46,367 bases of DNA from Bacteroidales bacterium. GTDB lineage: Bacteria; Bacteroidota; Bacteroidia; Bacteroidales; Muribaculaceae. The stretch covers positions 1-46,367 of the forward strand of contig JALEMF010000119.1 of the NCBI GenBank assembly GCA_022768005.1. Reading direction: 5' to 3'. Both the position numbers and the translations under genes were made by a program. Of this stretch, positions 1-9,548 are shown one piece after another. Within the stretch, counting starts at the first letter, position 1. Each line of letters starts with the position of its first letter. The notes under the pieces were generated by a model. That model saw only the letters and a program-made list of their open reading frames with translations, did no database searches and was not told the DNA's origin.

Positions 1-1
1 T

Positions 2-70
2 GCCATCGCTGCAAGACTGAACAAGGAAATTAAGAAAAATATGATTCGTTTCATTTACCTGTTTACTTGA
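2..70 (+). CDS. Possible 3' end of a truncated gene
   Basis: One plus-strand frame is open from the window edge to a TGA at 68-70 and encodes 22 residues ending in RFIYLFT. The other two plus frames stop within the first 33 bases. If real it would be the C-terminus of a gene running in from the left and converging on typA. The piece is too short to recognise, and chance openness over 69 bases is quite possible. Confidence 0.25.
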   Translation, partial: AIAARLNKEIKKNMIRFIYLFT

Positions 71-84
71 TAATTACCTTATAA

Positions 85-1890
85 TTATGATTTATTTGCT
101 CTCTTACGCTCTATCTCGTCAAGAATGATCTTGCGCAGACGTAAGTGATGCGGTGTAACTTCCACATACTCGTCTTCCTTGATGTATTCAAGAGCCTCTT
201 CAAGGCTAAATACTACCGGAGGAATAATTCTGGCTTTATCATCAGCACCGGAAGCACGCATATTTGTCAATTTCTTTGATTTTGTAACGTTTACCACAAT
301 ATCATTTTCCTTGGCATTCTCGCCTACCACCTGTCCTGCATAAACTTCTTCCTGCGGAAAAATGAAGAATTTGCCGCGGTCTTGGAGTTTATCTATTGCG
401 TATGCGTAAGCGGTGCCGCTCTCCATTGCGATAAGCGAGCCGTTTGTTCTTCTGTCAATATCTCCTTTCCACGGCTGATATTCGAGGAAACGGTGAGCCA
501 TAATCGCTTCACCTGCAGATGCAGTCAATACGTTGTTTCTCAATCCGATAATACCGCGAGAAGGAATATTGAATTCCATGTGTACACGATCGTTTTGTGT
601 GGTCATTGACACGAGGTCTCCCTTACGGCGAGTCACCATATCAATCATCTTGCTCGCATACTCTTCAGTAACATTGATGGTAAGTAATTCCACAGGTTCG
701 CATTTAACACCGTCAATAGTCTTAACGATAACTTGTGGCTGCCCTACCTGCAATTCATATCCTTCACGGCGCATAGTCTCAATAAGCACAGACAAGTGAA
801 GCACACCACGACCATACACAGTCCACACATCTTCATGGTCCGCTTTAGTCACTCGCAATGCAAGATTGCGATCAAGTTCCTTCATTAATCGTTCACCGAT
901 ATGGCGAGATGTGACAAACTTACCGTCACGACCGAAGAATGGACTATCATTTATGGTGAAAGTCATAGACATAGTAGGCTCATCAATTGCGATTCGCGGT
1001 AATGGTTCGGGATTATTGAAATCTGCGATAGTGTCACCGATTTCAAAACCTTCAATACCAACAAGAGCGCAAATATCACCACTATCTACATGGTCCACTT
1101 TTTTTCTGCCCATACCTTCAAAAGTATGCAACTCCTTGATTTTCTGCTTTACGATGCTCCCGTCTTTCTTAATCAAAGCGACATCCATATTCTCACGGAT
1201 AGTACCTCTATGAACACGACCGATTGCGATACGTCCCACATAGTTTGAGAAGTCAAGTGACGTTATAAGCATCTGAGCATCACCTTCAAGAATTTGAGGC
1301 GCAGGGATATAATCAATTATAGCATCAAGTACAGGACAAATATTATCCGTAGGCTTTTGCCAATCAGTACTCATCCAACCATTCTTGGCAGAACCGTAAA
1401 TAGTGGGGAAATCCAGTTGCTCCTCTGTAGCATCAAGGCTGAACATCAAGTCAAAGACCATCTCCTGAACTTCAGAAGGACGACAGTTAGGTTTGTCAAC
1501 CTTATTGATAACCACTACAGGCTTCAAGCCCATTTGAATAGCCTTTTGAAGCACAAAGCGCGTTTGTGGCATCGGACCTTCAAATGCATCAACAAGCAAA
1601 AGACAACCGTCTGCCATATTCAATACTCTCTCTACTTCACCACCGAAGTCGGCGTGTCCCGGAGTATCAATAATATTGATTTTGTATCCCTTATAGTTTA
1701 TTGAAACATTCTTTGACAAAATAGTTATACCTCTTTCACGCTCCAAGTCGTTGTTGTCAAGAATTAATTCTCCGGCATTTTGATTATCTCTAAACAAATG
1801 TCCTGCGAGCAACATTTTATCAACTAATGTAGTCTTGCCATGGTCGACGTGAGCGATAATGGCTACGTTTCTAATATTCTCCTGCTGCAT
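85..1890 (-). CDS. typA: Ribosome-associated GTPase TypA/BipA
   Basis: Translational GTPase of the EF-G/LepA superfamily that binds the ribosome and helps 50S assembly and growth under stress such as cold. The 601-residue length is normal for the family. The G1 loop AHVDHGKT lies at residues 13-20, the switch I motif RGITI at 53-57, G3 DTPGH at 75-79 and G4 NKVD at 129-132. The central beta-barrel, the EF-G-like domains and the TypA-specific C-terminal domain follow, with the conserved stretch around SRGIIGLR. The start is the ATG followed by MQQENIRN, which places the G1 loop at the usual distance. It is a single gene with a promoter and a structured leader upstream (see separate entries). 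Function is well established for the family. Confidence 0.97.
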   Translation of the reverse strand: MQQENIRNVAIIAHVDHGKTTLVDKMLLAGHLFRDNQNAGELILDNNDLERERGITILSKNVSINYKGYKINIIDTPGHADFGGEVERVLNMADGCLLLVDAFEGPMPQTRFVLQKAIQMGLKPVVVINKVDKPNCRPSEVQEMVFDLMFSLDATEEQLDFPTIYGSAKNGWMSTDWQKPTDNICPVLDAIIDYIPAPQILEGDAQMLITSLDFSNYVGRIAIGRVHRGTIRENMDVALIKKDGSIVKQKIKELHTFEGMGRKKVDHVDSGDICALVGIEGFEIGDTIADFNNPEPLPRIAIDEPTMSMTFTINDSPFFGRDGKFVTSRHIGERLMKELDRNLALRVTKADHEDVWTVYGRGVLHLSVLIETMRREGYELQVGQPQVIVKTIDGVKCEPVELLTINVTEEYASKMIDMVTRRKGDLVSMTTQNDRVHMEFNIPSRGIIGLRNNVLTASAGEAIMAHRFLEYQPWKGDIDRRTNGSLIAMESGTAYAYAIDKLQDRGKFFIFPQEEVYAGQVVGENAKENDIVVNVTKSKKLTNMRASGADDKARIIPPVVFSLEEALEYIKEDEYVEVTPHHLRLRKIILDEIERKRANKS

Positions 1891-2042
1891 AAAAACTGCT
1901 GTTAATTACTATTGCAAAGTCAAAAAACAAATCTTATAAATACCTTTACATTATGCACTTATAAAACTTTCTTAAATTATTACTACAAGCAAGGCGTTAA
2001 CACTCGCCAGAAATCAGCATTTTTCCTTGCCGTTCAAAAGTG

Positions 2043-2072
2043 CAAATTTACGGATAAAATTTGATTTGACAA
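2043..2072 (-). promoter_or_regulatory. Bacteroides-type promoter of typA
   Basis: On the minus strand TTG (2072-2070) is followed after 19 bases by TAAATTTG (2050-2043), matching the Bacteroidota sigma-ABfr consensus TTG, 19-21 bases, TAnnTTTG. Transcription would begin near 2036 and leave a leader of about 145 bases before the typA start. Confidence 0.6.
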
Positions 2073-2146
2073 AATATTAATCTGCTTTGTCAATATCGTA
2101 ATTTACCCGAATCTCCATCTCACAAAAAGGTATGCAACCATACTAA

Positions 2147-2186
2147 GAAAAAAACTGTGCCGCTATCAATATAACGACACAGTTTC
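2147..2186 (-). terminator. Terminator of the B12 surface operon
   Basis: On the minus strand the stem AAACTGTG (2185-2178) pairs with CACAGTTT (2159-2152) and runs straight into a T-rich tract. It lies about 30 bases beyond the stop of the last operon gene, as expected for an intrinsic terminator. Confidence 0.8.
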
Positions 2187-2216
2187 TCATCCTAAAATTA
2201 TATATACTAACCTAAA

Positions 2217-3917
2217 TTAGAATACAAGTTTAGCTCTGTCTTTGCCGACAACGACTATATACAATCCGGTATTGATCTCAGGAACAAAGGTTACTGTATC
2301 ATCTTCTACAGACTCGGAATATACAAGAGAACCGCTCATATTGTAAATATTGCATACTTCTCCGGCATGGTTATTAACGGTGATTTGCTTGCCATTGATG
2401 GAAATTCCGGCAAATTCAGGATTTTCAATATAATCAACGCCTGATGAACCAAAATTAATATCAACGTTTCCGTAAGCATATTTACCATTTGAATTAGCTT
2501 CTATTCTGATTGAATGTTTGCCTTCAGGTACAGTGCTGGTATAAGGTTTAATTACTAAGTCACCATTCACAATTGAAGCTGTAAATGCGCCGTCAACATT
2601 ACCTGCAACGCGCTTTACAATACCGGCATCAAGGTTATCCATATCTGTAGCCCAACCTTTAAGAGATATTATAGTAGTTTCAATCGGGCTTACGATCTGT
2701 TCAGCCAAATTGTGGATTTCCGGGCCATAGTTATCCGGGAAAACAGGAAGTGACGGGAACCAATAGCTTTTAATCATATCGTATTGTCCAAGTAAAGTAC
2801 CGTTATGGTCTGTTCTGCGAAGGTTGTAAGTAGTGCTTCCGAAGTCTTTGTAAAGAGACAAATATAATTCACCGGTCAATGGATGTGGACGCATAGAGCA
2901 GCCGTATAATATCCAACCCTGTCCTTCTTCATCAAGGTCAATAATTTTAGTCACCTTATTATTGTCGATGTCATACTTAAAGATTTTGGTACCTGAGAAC
3001 CAAGAGTTTTCACCACCGTTCCAATAAAGAGCATTTTCATGAACAGCAGAGCAGAATCCGTCAGGAGTCCAAGCGTACCAGGAATTTGCAGGTGGATACA
3101 TATCATTCGGAATTTTAATAACGCTCGTTTCAAAAGTGACAGGATTTACTTTCATCAAGTATGGTAAAGCATCACCATAGCCGTTTGTATCTGCTGCGGC
3201 ACTAACGTATAGCATACCATCTTTTGCAAGGACTACAGAACCAATACCTGCTCCGCTTGTTCCTGCGAAGTTATCAACGGAAGTCATATCAATGACATTC
3301 ACAAGACGATCGCTCTCGGTATCAATAACGAGCAAACCTTTCTGCTGATGAGCAACGAATACGTATTTATTAACACGTACCATAGAGCCGCATTGTGCGC
3401 TGTATAAAGAACCCGTATCATTTCCTGTGCCTTCAATTTGCTGGACAGTACGATTCTGAGTCAGATCAAGGATCCATACACCATTACTTGAAGAAACATA
3501 CGCCTTAAAATAGTCTATACCTATGACTGCACGACCATCGCAAGAGTTACCTGATGGATCAATAAGAGTGTTTTGAGCTATCAATTTCATTGTCTTTGCA
3601 TCAGCAATAGTGATACGTCCACCGGTGATCTGTGCACCCGGGTCTTTTTCCTGCTTTGCTATGAGGAGGAAACGGTCACCATATATTTGACCATACTGGT
3701 TTGTACAACCAAGCTCTCTTCCGGGATTGACTGCTTGGAACACACGGTACATCCACTGTTCACCTTCCGGCTTGGTGTAGTCGAAGTAGTTGATTGTGGA
3801 ATTATTGTGACCATACCAATCTTCATTTACTATGAAGACGCCATTGGTAAAGTCTTCTTGAGCATTAGCGCACAAAGATGCAAACAATGCTGCGGTAAAA
3901 AGTAGTTTTGCTTTCAT
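2217..3917 (-). CDS. BtuG-like (DUF5074-type) beta-propeller with T9SS sorting domain
   Basis: Predicted secreted protein of 566 residues. A Sec signal peptide (residues 1-19, ending CANA) is followed by a YncE/BtuG-like beta-propeller that opens with VNEDWYGHNN, closely related in wording to the 742-residue protein encoded at 5214-7442 and more distantly to the BtuG-like lipoprotein at 8387-9544. After about residue 430 there is a small beta domain, and residues of about 497-566 look like a type A T9SS sorting domain (ITVNNHAGE, NIYNMSGSLVYS, GLYIVVV). It is the last gene of the B12 riboswitch operon, 11 bases after the lipoprotein gene. A role in binding or handing over cobalamin at the surface is inferred from family and context; the ligand cannot be read from sequence. 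Confidence 0.75.
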   Translation of the reverse strand: MKAKLLFTAALFASLCANAQEDFTNGVFIVNEDWYGHNNSTINYFDYTKPEGEQWMYRVFQAVNPGRELGCTNQYGQIYGDRFLLIAKQEKDPGAQITGGRITIADAKTMKLIAQNTLIDPSGNSCDGRAVIGIDYFKAYVSSSNGVWILDLTQNRTVQQIEGTGNDTGSLYSAQCGSMVRVNKYVFVAHQQKGLLVIDTESDRLVNVIDMTSVDNFAGTSGAGIGSVVLAKDGMLYVSAAADTNGYGDALPYLMKVNPVTFETSVIKIPNDMYPPANSWYAWTPDGFCSAVHENALYWNGGENSWFSGTKIFKYDIDNNKVTKIIDLDEEGQGWILYGCSMRPHPLTGELYLSLYKDFGSTTYNLRRTDHNGTLLGQYDMIKSYWFPSLPVFPDNYGPEIHNLAEQIVSPIETTIISLKGWATDMDNLDAGIVKRVAGNVDGAFTASIVNGDLVIKPYTSTVPEGKHSIRIEANSNGKYAYGNVDINFGSSGVDYIENPEFAGISINGKQITVNNHAGEVCNIYNMSGSLVYSESVEDDTVTFVPEINTGLYIVVVGKDRAKLVF

Positions 3918-3928
3918 TTTATAAACAA

Positions 3929-5143
3929 TTAAAAATTAAAGTCTGATATTTTTATGTGCAAGTCTCTTGCGCCGGATAGTTCTGTAGAAGTTTCGCCTAT
4001 CCACCCACAATATTGGTTTACTCCGGTCATCACTCTTACAAAATCAATACCGGGAAGTTTGACCGGATTACCGTCTTTATCTACAGCCCAAGATATATCA
4101 AATGAATTCAAATCCTCGTATTCATTCGGGTGATTATCTACATAGCCCCAAGGATAAGCGTAAAGGACAAAGTACCGCCCTATACCGCTTTTATCAACTC
4201 CGTTATTTGCAAGCTTAGACCCTGAAAAATGGAGTTCGTCCTCTTTCACCCATTTCGGGTAATAATCTTGAGCATGAAACCTGTTTTTAGCAACATATCC
4301 TGCTTCACCTTGATTATCCACCCATTGGATATAAGTTTGGTCCGTAATCATACCTGTCTTATCCGGCTCCGGCTTTTTTGATTCATCAGGACGTGTATAA
4401 ATTAATGAATAGTTGTGAATTGTCTCCGGTTTATAGTACTCACTGCCTGCAAGTTCGTACCATTCGTCATCTGCAATACCATTACAATTTGCATCATAAG
4501 AAACATATACGATTCCCGGCTCGGCAGAACCACCTTTTTTGTCAGGTTCATTCAATTCATAAAAAGAATTACCTACTACAAGGAAATCATATCCCGGCTT
4601 ATTTACCACGGTATGGTCAAATACAAAAGTCACATATCCGCCGTAAGCACCTAATGAAATAAGAGTACTATTAGTACCACTGATTGATTCCTCCGCTTTC
4701 TGCAAGATTTTTTCGTAAGTATCCCCTTCTTCGTATTTAGGCATTTCATTAATAAACTGCCCAGGTGCCGGTTTATACTCCAGTACCTTTGAAATGTAAG
4801 GACTATACTCTACTTCCTCATGCATCACATTTACTTTGAAATCGTGGTGGTAAGGTGTATTATCATCTATTATATCGAACGACAAAGAATATTCACCTTC
4901 CTCTGCTTCTATAAATATCATACTTCGCTCCCGAGACAAAATGGAATCACTTCCATCTGCCTTATGAAGAGTCCATCGATATTCGCTTCCGGTAAATGCC
5001 GATTCAAGTGGCAACTTTGTCATTCTGTTCACATAGTACTCGCTATCAATACCAAGATTTATCATTGGCACCTTATCCGTACATGAGAACAATAACAATA
5101 TTGCTATAACCGGAGATATTCCATATCGTAATTTAACAGACAT
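3929..5143 (-). CDS. Surface lipoprotein of B12 operon, PKD-like, unknown function
   Basis: Lipoprotein of 404 residues: an N-terminal hydrophobic helix ends in a lipobox LLFSC, with the cysteine at about residue 21. A short Ig/PKD-like domain seems to occupy about residues 30-110. The rest is a conserved-looking globular region with GAYGGYVTFVFDH and a calcium-site-like DANCNGIADDEWYEL. I recall similar 'cell surface proteins' in B12 loci of Bacteroidales but cannot name a characterised member. It follows a strong terminator-like hairpin (5158-5195), so its expression, with that of the next gene, may be lower than that of the first four genes. Binding of cobalamin or of a partner protein is a guess from context. 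Confidence 0.7.
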   Translation of the reverse strand: MSVKLRYGISPVIAILLLFSCTDKVPMINLGIDSEYYVNRMTKLPLESAFTGSEYRWTLHKADGSDSILSRERSMIFIEAEEGEYSLSFDIIDDNTPYHHDFKVNVMHEEVEYSPYISKVLEYKPAPGQFINEMPKYEEGDTYEKILQKAEESISGTNSTLISLGAYGGYVTFVFDHTVVNKPGYDFLVVGNSFYELNEPDKKGGSAEPGIVYVSYDANCNGIADDEWYELAGSEYYKPETIHNYSLIYTRPDESKKPEPDKTGMITDQTYIQWVDNQGEAGYVAKNRFHAQDYYPKWVKEDELHFSGSKLANNGVDKSGIGRYFVLYAYPWGYVDNHPNEYEDLNSFDISWAVDKDGNPVKLPGIDFVRVMTGVNQYCGWIGETSTELSGARDLHIKISDFNF

Positions 5144-5157
5144 AATATACTTAAAAA

Positions 5158-5195
5158 ATTACCGGGCGGATACGTCAGATATCGCACCCGGTAAA
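5158..5195 (-). terminator. Terminator-like hairpin inside the B12 operon
   Basis: On the minus strand TTACCGGG (5194-5187) pairs with CCCGGTAA (5166-5159). The inner bases GCGATA and TATC-CGC extend the stem, and six T residues follow. It sits in the only long gap (70 bases) of an otherwise tightly packed operon, between the stop at 5214 and the start at 5143. It looks like an intrinsic terminator or a partial attenuator. Confidence 0.75.
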
Positions 5196-5213
5196 ACCTA
5201 TTAACAACAATTT

Positions 5214-7442
5214 TTACAATCTAATCTTAACGACTTTATTTGCCACTTTTACTACGTGAACACCTGAAGAAAGGTTTACATCAAAAGTGAAGTTATCAGA
5301 AGGAACTGTTACAGTTTCAACTATTCTACCCGCGATGTCGTAAACATTGAGTGTTTCACCTTCGTAGTTCTTAACTGAAATCTTACCTGCTTCTGCTACC
5401 ACTGAACCATCAGCAATCATGTCTGAAACGCCACTTTCTGAAGTAACGGAAAGTGCTACTTCATGTTCTGTGACAACACCGCGAGATATTGCATATAACG
5501 TAATTTTAGCATCACCTACTTTAAGCGGATCGATAGAAAGCAATTTTCCATCAAGTCCTACAGTAGCTATTCCATTTATCTCTGAATTATCAAGAGTTAC
5601 TTCAATATTATAGTTAATATCATCTCTATCTATTACGATATTAGATAAATCAATATTCTGTTCGCCATCAGCCAATGAAACGGTGATATTATCGAAATCT
5701 ATGAACTCTGGTGCATAACGGTCAACTATCACAGGTATTGACGGGAAGAAATATCCAGGGCGTAATTTAGTAGTGTATTTTATTTTACCTGTTTCTGCAT
5801 CAATAAAATAGTACCAAACATTACGATAATTTGATGAAGCACCTGTTGTAGCTGCAAACATTATTTCATTTGTCATATCATCGTATCTTGCAGTACCGTA
5901 CATACCTGCACATGCTCCTTCAAGAACACCTTCGGAATCTGCTGCGATTTCGCACAATGGTTCTGTCGGCATATCTTCGTCTGTATTCCATTTATAGATA
6001 ACCGTTTTTGTTGCACTCCAAGAAGAATTTCCACCCACAAAGAAAAGAGTATTAGACTTCTTGGAACCGAAGAAACTTGTAGAAGTCCATGCTCCCCAGT
6101 TACATGAGATAGCCTTAGGAGCAGTCATTGGCTCAGACACTTCAAGTGTCTCAGGATTAATCTTATACAATTTGCTTCCTGCTATAAACCATACAGTTCC
6201 ATCGGCAGTCTGAGTCACACCTGCTGCGTCTGTATCAGCAACAGTTTTAACAAGTTTATCTAAAACAGCATCTACTATATGAAGACCTGTTGATTGCTGA
6301 CAGATAAACACGTAATCTCCGGCAGAAATCATATCTCCGACTTGACCGCTATATGCATTTTTTCCGGCGATTCCTTCAATATTACTATCTGAAAGGACAA
6401 AGTTATTGCCATCAAATTCCAATACTCTGACTCCGGTTGCTGTACCTATATAATACTTATTATGCCTTACACCGACACATGCACGGCCATCAGCTCCGAG
6501 TTCGTCAAATGACGCTTTACGCTTAAGTGTTTTTGCATCTGCAATCACAAGACGACCGCCACCATCGCGAGGGTCACCTCCGTCTTTTGCTTGCTTTGAC
6601 ATTACTAACAGATTGCCTCCATACACAATACCATATTGTGATGTTGCACCGAATGCGCACCAAGGATTTTCGCGTTCGTATGCTTTGTAAGTAATATTGT
6701 AGTCATCATCAATAAAGTTAATAGAACCGTTATTATGACCGAACCATTCTTCATTCAACCAAAGATGACCTTTTGTATAATCAATTTTAGAATCACGTTC
6801 ACGGTCTTCTACGATAATCTTGATAGTCTTGGATACACCTGAACCGTCTTGTGTCGTATAAGTTACATTTGTTTCACCGACCTTGAAAGCAGTCAATTCA
6901 TAAAAATCACGAGTTGGATTAAACGCTTTTGCAGCATAAATAGTTACAATACCCGGATTGTCCATTTGAATGTCAAGTTTCTGAACTGAAGCATCAGCAG
7001 GCTCAAGGGTGTAGTTTATTGACTGCATTTCTTGATAGCCAATTCTGATTTCACCATTAGCATCAACTCCCTCAATATTTATGCCTGTGATTTGTTTTTC
7101 AGCAAACACATCAATAGTTACTGATGTTGTGACAGATGCGTCATTACCACTTGTTGCTGTCAAAACTGTTTGACCAATGCCTCCTGTTGCAGAAAACTTA
7201 CCTGAGTACTTTGAATATGACCCTATTTTTGTATTGGACACTTTATATGTAATTGTGCCATAGTCAGCATCTTCGGGATAAGATACTACTTTCACTTCAA
7301 CACTTGTTCCGTACGGAACTTTACATACAGCGCCATTTTCATATTCAACCCCGGCTATGGACAGTCGAATACCTGTAAAATTTTCAGCATTCAGTGCAAT
7401 GCTGAAAATTGCTAAAAATAGAAAAATAAATAATTTTTTCAT
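5214..7442 (-). CDS. Ig-like plus BtuG-like propeller protein with T9SS sorting domain
   Basis: Secreted protein of 742 residues. A signal peptide (1-19) is followed by two Ig-like (BIG2-type) domains at about 20-115 and 116-212, the first with a SATGGIGQTVLTATSG stretch. A beta-propeller begins near 225 with LWLNEEWFGHNNGSINF, the same opening as in the protein at 2217-3917, then a further Ig-like domain at about 585-665. A type A T9SS sorting domain (about 672-742; VYDIAGRIVE, SSGVHVVKV) ends it. Its start codon overlaps the stop of the preceding gene by 4 bases, so the two are translationally coupled. It is read as a T9SS-exported relative of BtuG; cobalamin binding is inferred, not shown. 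Confidence 0.75.
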   Translation of the reverse strand: MKKLFIFLFLAIFSIALNAENFTGIRLSIAGVEYENGAVCKVPYGTSVEVKVVSYPEDADYGTITYKVSNTKIGSYSKYSGKFSATGGIGQTVLTATSGNDASVTTSVTIDVFAEKQITGINIEGVDANGEIRIGYQEMQSINYTLEPADASVQKLDIQMDNPGIVTIYAAKAFNPTRDFYELTAFKVGETNVTYTTQDGSGVSKTIKIIVEDRERDSKIDYTKGHLWLNEEWFGHNNGSINFIDDDYNITYKAYERENPWCAFGATSQYGIVYGGNLLVMSKQAKDGGDPRDGGGRLVIADAKTLKRKASFDELGADGRACVGVRHNKYYIGTATGVRVLEFDGNNFVLSDSNIEGIAGKNAYSGQVGDMISAGDYVFICQQSTGLHIVDAVLDKLVKTVADTDAAGVTQTADGTVWFIAGSKLYKINPETLEVSEPMTAPKAISCNWGAWTSTSFFGSKKSNTLFFVGGNSSWSATKTVIYKWNTDEDMPTEPLCEIAADSEGVLEGACAGMYGTARYDDMTNEIMFAATTGASSNYRNVWYYFIDAETGKIKYTTKLRPGYFFPSIPVIVDRYAPEFIDFDNITVSLADGEQNIDLSNIVIDRDDINYNIEVTLDNSEINGIATVGLDGKLLSIDPLKVGDAKITLYAISRGVVTEHEVALSVTSESGVSDMIADGSVVAEAGKISVKNYEGETLNVYDIAGRIVETVTVPSDNFTFDVNLSSGVHVVKVANKVVKIRL

Positions 7443-8377
7443 TTTACTAATTGTTTATATGATTGATATTTCAATTTCACAATATAAAGTCCGGCTGCAA
7501 GATTTTGAACATCTGACGGCATCATTCGTCCTACATAGATTCCCGATAAATTATACACATCAGCGTATATATCTGTATCTACTGCAACATCTTCAACACC
7601 GGTTATAACAGAATGTGTGTAGTCCAATTCGTGCCAAGTAGGGTCAACGTCAAAACTTGTAGAGTTTATAGGACTATATTTCCATGCGTTTACGTCACCG
7701 TCGGATATTTGCACAGATGACATACCCATTCCTGAATATCCTAAATTAGAAAAATCTGCATCACCTACCCAATAACTCCAATAACCTTTGTACCAACCGG
7801 CTTGCCATAAGCAAGTGCTTGAAGTTTCATTGCAAATCCAGTGGTCGTAGTCGTATGCAGGATATCCATATACCTTCGCATTTAATGGGTGATTCAATAT
7901 ATGAGTTTCTGCCGCCTCCATAATAGCATTTTCACATAGTTCCGGTGCGTCACCTCCGGGTGCGGAAGTCTGCCCCATTGCTCCGGGAGTAAAGTAGTCA
8001 AATGATATTTTAGGGTCTTCACAAGCCGAGTCAAAATCATACCACAGATTGCCACTGAACAACATTCCGTCATAGTTAACACCAATTCCGCAAACTGTAT
8101 TTCCCATCCAACCGGTGTATTGAGTAAACAAATACAAGTCCTCACTACCAGATGCAATCGCTCTAAACATACTTTCACCTGTAGGAGTCTCATCGCCGGT
8201 ATTCCATCGATAACCCCAGACGTAAGCTTTTTTATCGCCAAGATTACTGAATTGAACAACTAAAGCGGCTTTTTTATCGCCTGTTCCGATCCAATGTTCT
8301 ATTTTGTTCCAGTCAATCTCCTGCGAAAAAGCAAGAGTCGGAAACAATAGAGTAGTTAGAAGTATTTTTTTTATCAT
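7439..8377 (-). CDS. T9SS-tailed surface protein of B12 operon, unknown function
   Basis: Secreted protein of 312 residues with a signal peptide ending AFSQ (about residue 19). The body is aromatic-rich and includes VWGYRWNTGD and a WICNETSS stretch. Residues of about 258-312 resemble a short type A T9SS sorting domain (VYNLSGIYVGR, AAGLYIVKL). It lies third in the riboswitch operon, 9 bases after the BtuG-like gene. B12-binding surface proteins named BtuH are known from Bacteroides B12 loci; this gene is a positional candidate for that role, but I cannot confirm homology by eye. An alternative is a domain that binds another corrinoid or a haem-like ligand. Confidence 0.7.
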   Translation of the reverse strand: MIKKILLTTLLFPTLAFSQEIDWNKIEHWIGTGDKKAALVVQFSNLGDKKAYVWGYRWNTGDETPTGESMFRAIASGSEDLYLFTQYTGWMGNTVCGIGVNYDGMLFSGNLWYDFDSACEDPKISFDYFTPGAMGQTSAPGGDAPELCENAIMEAAETHILNHPLNAKVYGYPAYDYDHWICNETSSTCLWQAGWYKGYWSYWVGDADFSNLGYSGMGMSSVQISDGDVNAWKYSPINSTSFDVDPTWHELDYTHSVITGVEDVAVDTDIYADVYNLSGIYVGRMMPSDVQNLAAGLYIVKLKYQSYKQLVK

Positions 8378-8386
8378 ATAAATAGT

Positions 8387-9544
8387 TTATTTAATTGGTA
8401 AAAATGCAATATGTGCCGGAATATCACCAGTTCGAACACTCCACTTTTTTCTACCTTTCCGGTCAAAACAGTAAAGCGTACCTGAAGAAACATAATTTTT
8501 TGCGTCTGTCACAAAAATATCTCCAGTCTCCGGGTGTATTGCTATCCCGTATGGAATTGTAATTTCTTTTTCTGTACCGTCAGTTATAAAATTATCAGAC
8601 ATTACTTGTTTTGTTCTTATGTCAATAATACCGTATGTAATTTTATTTGACTGAGTAAAGTTATTCCACTCAGTTGCATAATAGTACAATGAGTCACCGT
8701 AAAATGCCATATTGGAGCAAGCGACATGAATTGTATCCGTAACTTTCATATTATCCGAACCTGCTTTCTTCTCCATTACAAACAGTCTTGACGGAATATC
8801 TTCATAGTTACCTCTTGACGTAACCCACAGCTTTTTGTACTTATCCTTTTTTAATCTGTGCAAATTAATACCCACAGGAATCTGTTGGACTTGCTTAAAA
8901 TCAATTAACTGTATAACTGAAACGGTCTTATCATAATCCGGGGCTCTGTAACCTCCGGAATTAGCCACATACATATAATCATCTATTATGTCCATTTCCT
9001 CCGGCTGATATCCGACAGTTACTTTTCCCGTCACAGCAAGTGACAACGTATCTACTCTGTAAACAGCACCTTTGGGCGCATCGGGATCAATTCTTACCGG
9101 ACCTACGTATGAACTGACGTATGCTGAACCGCGATAAAATCGGACATATCTGCAGTTTGGTATATCCACCTGTCCTATTCTTACTCCCGTTTTTGCGTCC
9201 ATTACTTCCACTTTATGACTGCAATTTACCACTACGTAAAGTTTGCTGCCATAAATACCTATATCGTTTCCTACATCGCCCAATTCTTTGACAACATTAG
9301 GATTTTTCTCTGCATATATATTTCTCGAGTACAAGCCGGTGAAATAGTCCATATAGTCAAGACTACACTTGTTTGAACCCATATTACCTTCATTCACAAG
9401 ATAAAAGCCACGAATATTTGTACCTTCACGCGGAGTATCCGGCACAATTTCGTACTCTGTAGGCACCACGAGCTCGTCCTCGCGACAACCCGTGGCACTT
9501 ATTAAGAGTAGTGACAGAAATAGAAAGTAATATATTGTTTTCAT
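8387..9544 (-). CDS. btuG: BtuG-like B12-binding surface lipoprotein
   Basis: BtuG caps the outer-membrane receptor BtuB in Bacteroides and captures cobalamin at the cell surface with very high affinity. Here a signal peptide ends in a lipobox SATGC and is followed by the acidic residues REDE, consistent with a lipoprotein export signal to the surface. A YncE-like propeller fills the rest (VNEGNMGSNKCS, then repeated strand motifs such as GIYGSKLYVV and DDYMYVANSG). The 385-residue length fits BtuG. The frame opens at a TTG (9557-9559), but the ATG at 9544 gives the cleaner signal peptide and a 4-base gap to the btuB stop, so I chose it. The btuB neighbour and the riboswitch strongly support the call. 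Confidence 0.85.
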   Translation of the reverse strand: MKTIYYFLFLSLLLISATGCREDELVVPTEYEIVPDTPREGTNIRGFYLVNEGNMGSNKCSLDYMDYFTGLYSRNIYAEKNPNVVKELGDVGNDIGIYGSKLYVVVNCSHKVEVMDAKTGVRIGQVDIPNCRYVRFYRGSAYVSSYVGPVRIDPDAPKGAVYRVDTLSLAVTGKVTVGYQPEEMDIIDDYMYVANSGGYRAPDYDKTVSVIQLIDFKQVQQIPVGINLHRLKKDKYKKLWVTSRGNYEDIPSRLFVMEKKAGSDNMKVTDTIHVACSNMAFYGDSLYYYATEWNNFTQSNKITYGIIDIRTKQVMSDNFITDGTEKEITIPYGIAIHPETGDIFVTDAKNYVSSGTLYCFDRKGRKKWSVRTGDIPAHIAFLPIK

Positions 9545-9548
9545 TGTT

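Larger units (their letters stand above)
1891..2216. other. Intergenic region: typA leader and B12-operon terminator
   Basis: This 326-base stretch has no plausible gene. It holds the typA promoter (2043-2072) and a roughly 145-base leader on the minus strand. Within the leader GCAAGG (1989-1994) can pair with CCTTGC (2025-2030), while the overlapping GGCG (1993-1996) can pair instead with CGCC (2005-2008). These two pairings exclude each other. The rho-independent terminator of the minus-strand B12 operon sits at 2147-2186. Confidence 0.6.

Noticed and set aside
1294..1704. Plus-strand open frame of 136 codons inside typA
   Set aside because: It is the antisense shadow of a well-conserved gene and shows no recognisable protein features.
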